This document shows positions 8,177 through 14,261 of a DNA stretch of 32,100 nucleotides, one piece after another. Under the pieces are notes generated by a model, which searched no databases, was not told the DNA's origin, and saw only the letters and a list, made by a program, of their open reading frames with translations. Within the stretch, counting starts at the first letter, position 1, and the number at the start of each line of letters is the position of its first letter. The position numbers were made by a program, and so were the translations under genes. The stretch is from a virus, in the IMG/VR virus record IMGVR_UViG_3300008120_000629, positions 1 through 32,100 of that record. The stretch is one strand, 5' to 3'.

Positions 8177-9636
8177 ATCTTTAACTTACCTCCCATTAAG
8201 ATTTGATAATTGACGACATCCTGATTGGCGATGTACGTGCCTCCTCCTGTAAGTCCGAACTTAAAAGTTTTTGTAAGTGAGTAGTTGATGTTTAGAAAAG
8301 GAACTATAATTGGTTGAGATTCAAATAAAGATTCTGTGTAATACTTTGTATAAGGAGCGTAAACACTAGCGGCAATAATAGTAGCATCTATGTGTTTAGT
8401 AAGTTGTCCCTTATACATAAAACCGCCTATCAGTAGGGTAGATATAACTTCTTCTTGAAATAACTCGCCATACGATGCGGCGGCTCCGTAGAGCGCTGTA
8501 AAGTTCTTCAGCGAGTTTACCCTTACAAACAACAAAGAACCGTTGTAAGACTTTGGCATGAGGTTAATTCCTGCCGAAAGAACATTGATATGTTTGTTGC
8601 CTTTCTTGTTAACGCCCATCCAAGAACGCACGCCGTTAAAGTTTCCTATTTTAGCATTGACCATATAGTCAGCTGCAAGTCCAACAGAGGCAGTACCGTC
8701 TCCTTTAACTCTAGTAAAGGACATTGTTGCCCTAGCGTCTTGTGCTTTATCTTGCACTGTTTGGACTCCAACTATATCTCCTGTAACTAGAATAGCTGGT
8801 TTTTGAGTTTCTACTTTCCCTTTAGCAGCGGCTTTTGCAGACGAACTTCCACCTGCTTGTTGAGTTTCACTCTTTTGTTCTTCTATCTTTTCAGGAGTTT
8901 TTTCTTCAGGTTTCTTATCACCTGCGGTGCCTGAACCACCACCTCCACCAGAACCATTACCACCACCACTAGAAGAAGAACTAGAGCCACTCCCAGAGTT
9001 ACCCCCAGCATCATTAGAGCCATTAGAATTATTACCTGAGTTGCTTCCATTGCCTACTTGTCCTTCCGACGACGTATTGGACCCTTGTCCAGATGACTGG
9101 TCACTGTTACTAGAATTATTCCCAGAATTATCAGTAGTACTATTGTTTCCATTACTACCAACTTTGTTATTCGAGCTTCCATTTTTAGAGTCATTTTTTA
9201 CATTTGTGCCAGAAGATGTTGTACTTCCTACTGAAGTACTTGATCCTAGCGAAGTCGAAGATAAATCTAAACTCGTTAAAGAGTTAAGATTCATCACATT
9301 ATTTACTAAAGAAGTTATAGTTGCTGTGCTTGTAGTTGTAGTAGTTGTTGCAAAAACTCCTTGACATGGGGTTGTTGTTTTGTAATTGGCATAAGTATAA
9401 TTTAACCAAGCGTCAAATGTACCGTCCTGCAATTCTGTGTAACTGAAGTTTTTTACTTGTCCGTAGTAACTTATTACTATCGGAGAGTTCATATCAGCAA
9501 GAATGAACTTTAATTCTTTTGTACACGGATCTTTGTACGAGTAAGTAAAGGACTGAGCTTTTAAACTCAGTCCTATACTCAATAGTAAGATTAATATGTT
9601 AGCTCTTAAAGACACCGTTTCTAATAAGGTTTTCAA
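8173..9636 (-). CDS. Ser/Gly/Asn-rich exported protein with predicted beta-barrel C-terminus
   Basis: The 487-residue product has a hydrophobic signal segment (I-L-I-L-L-L-S-I-G-L-S-L-K-A-Q, cleavage near residue 28). A small N-terminal domain with two Cys (D-P-C-T-K-E and T-T-P-C-Q-G) comes next, then a long low-complexity linker at about residues 95-265 made of Thr, Ser, Asn and Gly, then a Lys/Glu-rich stretch. The last about 190 residues alternate polar and hydrophobic residues with repeated glycine and aromatic positions and end in G-G-K-L-K-I, as outer-membrane beta-barrel strands do. It follows and overlaps (38 nt) the CsgG-like lipoprotein. An outer-membrane adhesin or curli-like partner is plausible; a virion adhesin is an alternative. 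The opposite strand here has a spurious Pro/Leu frame caused by the low complexity. Confidence 0.65.
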   Translation of the reverse strand: MKTLLETVSLRANILILLLSIGLSLKAQSFTYSYKDPCTKELKFILADMNSPIVISYYGQVKNFSYTELQDGTFDAWLNYTYANYKTTTPCQGVFATTTTTTSTATITSLVNNVMNLNSLTSLDLSSTSLGSSTSVGSTTSSGTNVKNDSKNGSSNNKVGSNGNNSTTDNSGNNSSNSDQSSGQGSNTSSEGQVGNGSNSGNNSNGSNDAGGNSGSGSSSSSSGGGNGSGGGGGSGTAGDKKPEEKTPEKIEEQKSETQQAGGSSSAKAAAKGKVETQKPAILVTGDIVGVQTVQDKAQDARATMSFTRVKGDGTASVGLAADYMVNAKIGNFNGVRSWMGVNKKGNKHINVLSAGINLMPKSYNGSLLFVRVNSLKNFTALYGAAASYGELFQEEVISTLLIGGFMYKGQLTKHIDATIIAASVYAPYTKYYTESLFESQPIIVPFLNINYSLTKTFKFGLTGGGTYIANQDVVNYQILMGGKLKI

Positions 9637-10288
9637 TCACTTTGGTAGTTGCTGTTTCAAGCGACTTTCGTGTTGCCTTACCTACGGTACTTTGAGAAAA
9701 CTTCATATCGTCTAGAGATTTTAAGAACGACTCTCCTACTTTTATAGATTCGCCTTCACCAGAACCAATGTAAATTTGTCCTGTTTTAGCGTCTACAAAT
9801 CGAACTTGCAAACGGATAAAAGTAGTTACCACTACTTTAGCTTTTCCACCTTGTACAGTCTCGTCCTCGTCTACTGCAAAATCAGCAACGGTTACATAAA
9901 CAAAGTAGTGGGCAGCTTTAATTTTTCCTTTGCCGTCAATAGGTTCTTCAAAGACTCCTTTTTTAGAAGCTTTGAATTGAGTTACCATCCTTTCCTTGAT
10001 TTCACCCTTCTCTTCAGTAAATACAAAACGATTTGTTTCATCTAAATAATCTAATACGGATTCTGCAAAACCTAAACCTACATTTTTCTCTTGAAGACTT
10101 GGGTACATAGCCAACACTTTAGTCATGTCCATGCTAATTACTTGTACGTTCTTCTTAATAGAATCAGTATATCCAGACACGCTAGAAATATCTTTTTTCT
10201 CAATAACCTCATCCTCGGTTGTGGTCTTCATAGAACCACAACCATAGATAAGGATTATTAACAGTAGGCTACCAAGGATCTTCTTCAT
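9599..10288 (-). CDS. CsgG-like outer-membrane lipoprotein
   Basis: The 229-residue product begins with a lipoprotein signal (M-K-K-I-L-G...L-I-Y-G-C17). The mature part has the CsgG/HfaB-type pattern: an Ala/Ile-rich helix, F-V-F-T-E-E-K-G-E-I-K-E (compare the F-x-V-x-E-R-x-x-L region of CsgG), A-H-Y-F-V-Y-V-T-V-A-D-F, and the hallmark strand pair R-F-V-D-A-K-T-G-Q-I-Y-I-G-S-G-E-G-E-S followed by a C-terminal helix with A-x-x-K-S-L-E-T-A. CsgG forms the nonameric outer-membrane channel that secretes curli subunits. The length is a little shorter than cellular CsgG (about 260-280). CsgG homologues are known in some marine phages. Here it sits among exported proteins, which suggests a dedicated export pore for one of them. 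Confidence 0.65.
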   Translation of the reverse strand: MKKILGSLLLIILIYGCGSMKTTTEDEVIEKKDISSVSGYTDSIKKNVQVISMDMTKVLAMYPSLQEKNVGLGFAESVLDYLDETNRFVFTEEKGEIKERMVTQFKASKKGVFEEPIDGKGKIKAAHYFVYVTVADFAVDEDETVQGGKAKVVVTTFIRLQVRFVDAKTGQIYIGSGEGESIKVGESFLKSLDDMKFSQSTVGKATRKSLETATTKVIENLIRNGVFKS

Positions 10289-10592
10289 CTGCTTGGGGTT
10301 TAGATGCAGGAGCAGCAGGGGCAGGAGTAGATGCAGCAGGTGCTACCTTTTCCTTAATGATGACGGTATTACCGCCACCAGTGTTTGCCTGTTGCTTCTG
10401 TTCGTTGTTCGTAGTGATGTTAATCACAGGTGCGGGAGCAGCTACAGCTGCTGGAGTTTCTGGTTTTTCATCTTCGCCACCACCTAAGTGAGTAGCAAAC
10501 CAAGCACCACCTGCAGTTACCGCTGTGGTAATTGCTCCGATGATTGCCTTCTTTACACCAGACATTCCGCCTTCTTCTTGTTCTTCTGACAT
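10269..10592 (-). CDS. single-pass membrane protein with Pro/Ala-rich periplasmic tail
   Basis: I chose the ATG at 10592 (starts MSEEQEEGGMSG) over an earlier in-frame Met at 10640, because it lies five nucleotides after the upstream stop while the longer version would overlap that gene by 44 nt. The 107-residue product has one hydrophobic helix (A-I-I-G-A-I-T-T-A-V-T-A-G-G-A-W-F-A) followed by an acidic Pro/Ala/Gln-rich extended region ending D-E-E-D-P-W. That layout resembles an inner-membrane spanin or an anchored adaptor, but is not diagnostic. It overlaps the start of the CsgG-like gene by 20 nt. Confidence 0.55.
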   Translation of the reverse strand: MSEEQEEGGMSGVKKAIIGAITTAVTAGGAWFATHLGGGEDEKPETPAAVAAPAPVINITTNNEQKQQANTGGGNTVIIKEKVAPAASTPAPAAPASKPQADEEDPW

Positions 10593-10596
10593 AATA

Positions 10597-10947
10597 TTAT
10601 GGATTAGTTGTGTTTGACAAAGATACACCATCCTCCTCATCCACCTTCTGTATTAACATTTTGTCTCTATCTTCAGAGTTGAACCAGTAGTCAACTACTT
10701 TGTTCAAGTTACCTACAAAAGCTCCTAAGAGGATAAGTAACATTTCTTTCCAGTCTTCTCCAATAGAAGCTCCTACAAAGACAGCAGCATTAATACCAAC
10801 TATGATTAAGGTAAACAACCCCAATACAATAGCTGTAATTTTCCAACGATTGGCTTGCATTTGTTGCAACATGTAGTAGAAACGATTGTTGTCTGCTACT
10901 GCTACGGGTTCTGCTTGGCCAAAACCTAATTTTTCTTTTAGTTTCAT
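10597..10947 (-). CDS. two-helix membrane protein, holin-like
   Basis: The 116-residue product has two predicted membrane helices (about residues 36-58, I-T-A-I-V-L-G-L-F-T-L-I-I-V, and 68-82, M-L-L-I-L-L-G-A-F-V-G). They are followed by a segment N-K-V-V-D-Y-W-F-N-S-E-D-R-D-K resembling the Y-W/Y-F-G-S-S-x-x-S-x-x-K signature that ends many small phage holins. The charged N- and C-termini also fit a holin. A separate holin-like gene exists at 13932-14186, so this may be a second holin, an antiholin, or a membrane anchor for the exported module. It overlaps the preceding gene by 4 nt. Confidence 0.55.
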   Translation of the reverse strand: MKLKEKLGFGQAEPVAVADNNRFYYMLQQMQANRWKITAIVLGLFTLIIVGINAAVFVGASIGEDWKEMLLILLGAFVGNLNKVVDYWFNSEDRDKMLIQKVDEEDGVSLSNTTNP

Positions 10948-12833
10948 ATGATTAATAGTTTAGAATCTAGGAATTGTTTTTCTGTTTTAAGAGTTAAGAT
11001 ATAAACTCCGTCAGGTAATCTTTCTAAATCTACACTATACTTATAGTTTCCTACAGGCATGTGCTTGTCTAGAATATTTTGGACTAACTGACCTACCTCA
11101 TTGTACAAAGACAAGTTTACATCAGACTCTTCGGCTATCTTGAATTGTACTTGGATAGCACCTTCTGAAGGATTTGGAAATGCTATTAGGTCACTTACTT
11201 GGTTGATAGATACCAATCCTTTTCTACGAACCTCAACAATGCCCATAGTAGGTCTAATGTTCATATCCTTAGCCTTGTTATCACCTACGTACTTTTCTGC
11301 TGTCCAGATGGCTGCTGTAGCCCAAGAATCCTGTGGTTTCTTAGCAATGAACTGAAGAGTAAATACTTGTTCTCCGTCTTTTAACAGATTGTCATTTGTA
11401 AGGTCAGCTCCTCCCCAAGACACAACTCCATTAGAAGGGTTTGTGTAGGCAGTCCACTTCATGATTTTTTCTGTTACTTCAATCTGTTTGAAAGACAAGT
11501 AAGCAGTATCATATTTAAGGTCTAACTGAAGAGCAGTAAGGTCTTTACCGTTAGTTAAAACTTTAACTGGTACGCTCACCAAATTGCCATCCTCTACTTT
11601 TACTTTGGGCATATTGATTTCTACTGTCTCCAAAGAAGGATCATCATAGCTTACTGTTTTGTCAATGATGTAGTTCTTAGCATTTGCTTGGTTAACAATT
11701 TTAATAGGAGTCAAACGAGCCATTTTAAATCCTGTAGAGTTTGCGTCTCCTTTAACTGCTACGTAGTAAGTAATAGAGTCTTTACCGTCAATAGAATAGT
11801 TGAAGTTGTTAACAGTTGCGTAAGTAGAGGTTGGATTAGCAGTAGCACCGTTGATAGCATTATACTCAGCTACTGTAAAGAACATTACGTCTTTTTTAGA
11901 GTTGGGCCAAGAAGAGAATCTTCCTGCCAAACGTCCGTATACAGAGTAAACGTCAGCAATAGAAATGTCTCCGCTAGTTCCGTTTACATCCATAGTGTAG
12001 TAGTCAAATCCTGTTGGAGTATATTGTGCAAGGATTGCTTGGTTAATCTTTTGTGCATCAGCAGTAGAGAATACGTTACCAGGAGTCATTGTATCGCCTT
12101 TAACAACCATTCTTACATCCCAGTAGGTAGTATCAATAAATTTCTTAAATACTACGTGGCCCAATGAGTTAGTTGATTTTGACTCTACATGTGTCCAAGA
12201 ACCTGTAGGAGCTTTCTTTTCTAAAGATACCCAAAGATTCTTAGCATCAGAACCCGTAACGTTTTTAAACTTAGCAGCAAAGCGAAGAACCTTTTGGTTG
12301 AAACGACCACCATAAGAGTAGACAACCAAAGTGGTATCGTTACCCCAGTTAGTAGCAGCTCTATTTGCAAATGATTTCACACCTGCAACTTTCAAAGTCT
12401 TGATAGAATCTAAGTTGTTAAATATAGCTTCGGCAGCGTGAGTAAAAGTTAAATCAAATGTAGCACCGTCAGAATAGTTAAAAGTAGAACTAGAACCTGT
12501 GTAAGCTAGAGTTACAGTTAAAAATCCTTGTAAATTACTATCTACATACTGAAGATACTGATCTGAAGTAGAAATCTTCAAAGAAGGTACAACACCAGTA
12601 AATGCAGTGTTATCGTAAAATACACGAAACTGCATACCTGTAATTTTTTCACTAGTAGAAGTGTTGTAGAAATGTAACGGAGCAACAGTTTTACCTACAG
12701 TAGTTGTAGCTACTTGATAACCTGAGTCGATAACAACCCAATGCCCAGTTCCAGGAGAAGTGTTTGCACTTTGTGCAAATAAGTTAGTAGTGAGGATAAA
12801 CAATCCCAACGCAAACAAAAGTATTTTTTTCAT
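10944..12833 (-). CDS. secreted cohesin/dockerin-like protein with T9SS C-terminal sorting domain
   Basis: This 629-residue protein has a signal peptide (M-K-K-I-L-L-F-A-L-G...N-L-F-A-Q). Residues about 40-175 form a cohesin-like beta domain (I-T-G-M-Q-F-R-V-F-Y-D-N-T-A-F). Residues 255-304 are dockerin-like, with a helix S-T-A-D-A-Q-K-I-N-Q-A-I-L, a calcium-loop-like M-D-V-N-G-T-S-G-D-I-S-I-A-D and a second helix R-L-A-G-R-F. Residues about 405-540 are a second cohesin-like domain (L-T-A-L-Q-L-D-L-K-Y-D). Residues 548-629 match the type A T9SS sorting domain: F-P-N-P-S-E-G near 552, L-Y-N-E-V-G-Q-L-V near 576, L-P-D-G-V-Y-I-L-T-L near 606, ending K-L-L-I-I. Such tails direct proteins through the type IX machinery of Bacteroidetes, which attaches them to the cell surface. 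It should therefore be exported by the host. Confidence 0.75.
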   Translation of the reverse strand: MKKILLFALGLFILTTNLFAQSANTSPGTGHWVVIDSGYQVATTTVGKTVAPLHFYNTSTSEKITGMQFRVFYDNTAFTGVVPSLKISTSDQYLQYVDSNLQGFLTVTLAYTGSSSTFNYSDGATFDLTFTHAAEAIFNNLDSIKTLKVAGVKSFANRAATNWGNDTTLVVYSYGGRFNQKVLRFAAKFKNVTGSDAKNLWVSLEKKAPTGSWTHVESKSTNSLGHVVFKKFIDTTYWDVRMVVKGDTMTPGNVFSTADAQKINQAILAQYTPTGFDYYTMDVNGTSGDISIADVYSVYGRLAGRFSSWPNSKKDVMFFTVAEYNAINGATANPTSTYATVNNFNYSIDGKDSITYYVAVKGDANSTGFKMARLTPIKIVNQANAKNYIIDKTVSYDDPSLETVEINMPKVKVEDGNLVSVPVKVLTNGKDLTALQLDLKYDTAYLSFKQIEVTEKIMKWTAYTNPSNGVVSWGGADLTNDNLLKDGEQVFTLQFIAKKPQDSWATAAIWTAEKYVGDNKAKDMNIRPTMGIVEVRRKGLVSINQVSDLIAFPNPSEGAIQVQFKIAEESDVNLSLYNEVGQLVQNILDKHMPVGNYKYSVDLERLPDGVYILTLKTEKQFLDSKLLII

Positions 12834-13285
12834 GGTTTATATTTTTGCAATTTTTCATAAAGGTTTGCCAGTAACCAAGGCTCGGGGGTTGGGATGTTTT
12901 TAATAAAGGATAATTCATACAAATAGCACTTATACTCTTCTTCCTTTTCACTCATGACTGCATCTTGTAAAACAAATACTAAATGCATACTTTCGTGAAC
13001 TAACACAGCCGCTAAGTTATTGATAGACTTTAACTTAATGTCTGCGTCTGCTACTAGTATGGTATAGTCTCCTTCGACTACACCTGTGGAAGAAAAAGAA
13101 CTTTTCCAAAAATCAACTCTTTGACATACATCTGTAAAGACTTTGTACTTTTCAGGGTCAATGGTCTTTATAAGTTGTATGGCTGAGTCAATCTTTAAAT
13201 CCCAACCATCTCCTGCCTTAGCAATAGTTTGTGCTTTGCAGGAGATAGTCAAGAATATTAAAAGACTAACGAGTAGTCTTTTCAT
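12830..13285 (-). CDS. exported HExxH metalloprotease-like protein
   Basis: The 151-residue product has a short signal sequence (M-K-R-L-L-V-S-L-L-I-F-L-T-I-S-C-K-A-Q). It is either a lipoprotein with C16 or cleaved after A18; I cannot decide which. Residues 97-101 read H-E-S-M-H, the zinc-binding HExxH signature of gluzincin-type metalloproteases, preceded by A-A-V-L-V and followed by possible third-ligand Glu residues at 113-117. At 151 residues it is at the small end for such enzymes. It lies between the L,D-transpeptidase-like gene and the T9SS protein with overlapping start and stop codons, so it belongs to the lysis/export operon. It may cleave an envelope protein; the substrate is unknown. 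Confidence 0.55.
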   Translation of the reverse strand: MKRLLVSLLIFLTISCKAQTIAKAGDGWDLKIDSAIQLIKTIDPEKYKVFTDVCQRVDFWKSSFSSTGVVEGDYTILVADADIKLKSINNLAAVLVHESMHLVFVLQDAVMSEKEEEYKCYLYELSFIKNIPTPEPWLLANLYEKLQKYKP

Positions 13286-13923
13286 TATTTTTTCTTAGCA
13301 GCTCTTTTAGCTTCGCCTTTTACTTTGTCAGCAACAATAAAGTCACCAGACTCAATCAAGGTGTAAGTGAAAGAGTTACCATGAATGCCACGAGCTTGTT
13401 TACAGATTTCCATAAATTGGTTAAAATCTTTCTCACGCTTAAACACTTGGCATCCTTCGCTCCAGTTTTCTACAAAAGTAGAATCTGCACCAGCTTTGTG
13501 GATGTTGATACCGTAGATACCCTCAGTGATGGTATTCTCATCGTAAGTCATGTCTTTGTTAGCATCACGATAAACCTTCACTGGTTTAGCTTGCTTCAAA
13601 GCTTCGTACTTACCTTGGTGTAGACCAATACCGTGTGAACCTCTGTACTGACCTGGAACTAGTCTTGCTACTCCACCAGCATTGTGAAATTCTCTAACAC
13701 CTTTAGTACCTGGATCTGTGGTAGCCATCCATTGGTGAAATACCCATTTGCCTCCTACTTTGTAAGCAACAGTCATAGTGTCATCAAACAAGTTAGTAAC
13801 ATCGTTACCAGTAGAAGAGTTACGTACTCCGATGATATTTACATCGTAGTCTTTTGTGCCATCAAAGTAAGCATAGCCCTTGGCTTTTACTGCGGCTTCA
13901 ATTTGTTCTCTTGTATAGTTCAT
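13285..13923 (-). CDS. L,D-transpeptidase-like peptidoglycan hydrolase, candidate endolysin
   Basis: The 212-residue product lacks a signal peptide. The key signature is I-N-I-H-K-A-G with H142, twelve residues later S-E-G-C-Q-V-F with C158. This matches the H...S-x-G-C layout of YkuD-fold enzymes, whose Cys is the nucleophile; the usual H after S is replaced by Glu. Other strands (G-S-H-G-I-G-L-H-Q-G-K-Y) and a basic C-terminus fit a murein-active enzyme. It is immediately downstream of a small holin-like gene, so it is most likely the endolysin or a related cell-wall hydrolase acting after holin release. The start ATG at 13923 follows the holin stop by 8 nt. Confidence 0.65.
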   Translation of the reverse strand: MNYTREQIEAAVKAKGYAYFDGTKDYDVNIIGVRNSSTGNDVTNLFDDTMTVAYKVGGKWVFHQWMATTDPGTKGVREFHNAGGVARLVPGQYRGSHGIGLHQGKYEALKQAKPVKVYRDANKDMTYDENTITEGIYGINIHKAGADSTFVENWSEGCQVFKREKDFNQFMEICKQARGIHGNSFTYTLIESGDFIVADKVKGEAKRAAKKK

Positions 13924-13931
13924 AAGATTAA

Positions 13932-14186
13932 TTATTCAGCTGAAGTAGAGTTAGATTCAGGTTTTTTCATGATCTTCTCAACAGAAGTCAAACCCAAACA
14001 ACCAAAAGCCAACAAAGCTACAGCATCTACCAAAGGAGTAGAAGGAGCAAAGTGTGCTTCGGTAAAAGAATTGGCGTACAAAGTAGCGCACAAAGTCAAT
14101 GTGCAAAATAAGCCGCACAAACGTTTCATGGAGACGTTACCCTTTTCGTCTTTGAAAAGTCCTCCAATAAAGTTTACAAATTTCAT
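13932..14186 (-). CDS. holin-like membrane protein
   Basis: The 84-residue product has two hydrophobic helices: about residues 23-38 (L-C-G-L-F-C-T-L-T-L-C-A-T-L-Y-A) and 52-66 (V-D-A-V-A-L-L-A-F-G-C-L-G-L-T). The N-terminus is basic and amphipathic (M-K-F-V-N-F-I-G-G-L-F-K-D-E-K-G) and the C-terminus charged. Size, topology and a position as first gene of the operon behind a host-type promoter, directly before a peptidoglycan hydrolase, all fit a phage holin. The Cys-rich first helix is notable but not unusual for this class. Confidence 0.65.
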   Translation of the reverse strand: MKFVNFIGGLFKDEKGNVSMKRLCGLFCTLTLCATLYANSFTEAHFAPSTPLVDAVALLAFGCLGLTSVEKIMKKPESNSTSAE

Positions 14187-14190
14187 AGGT

Positions 14191-14224
14191 CAATAGTTTG
14201 TTTGACAACAAAAATAAACTATTG
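14191..14224. repeat. 9-bp inverted repeat over promoter -7 region
   Basis: CAATAGTTT (14191-14199) and its exact reverse complement AAACTATTG (14216-14224) flank the -7 box of the lysis promoter, with a 16-nt centre. No U-run follows on the minus strand, so it is not an obvious terminator. It may be a repressor operator. Confidence 0.5.
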
Positions 14225-14238
14225 AAAAAATAAGTCAA
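14209..14238 (-). promoter_or_regulatory. Bacteroidetes-type sigma promoter for lysis/export operon
   Basis: On the minus strand TTG (14238-14236, in TTGAC) is followed after 19 nt by TATTTTTG (14216-14209), fitting TTG / TAnnTTTG. Initiation would fall near 14202, 16 nt before the holin start. It should drive holin, hydrolase, HExxH protein and the exported module down to 6532. Confidence 0.75.
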
Positions 14239-14261
14239 GTACTTTTACTACTTACTTTAAA

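Noticed and set aside
8927-9364. Plus-strand open frame of Pro/Leu/Glu-rich protein
   Set aside because: It is the reverse of the Ser/Gly/Asn-rich repeat linker of the exported gene on the other strand; low-complexity codons leave the opposite frame open.
11688-12167. Plus-strand open frame of 159 residues
   Set aside because: It lies wholly inside the T9SS-tailed gene on the other strand, has no leader and no family resemblance.
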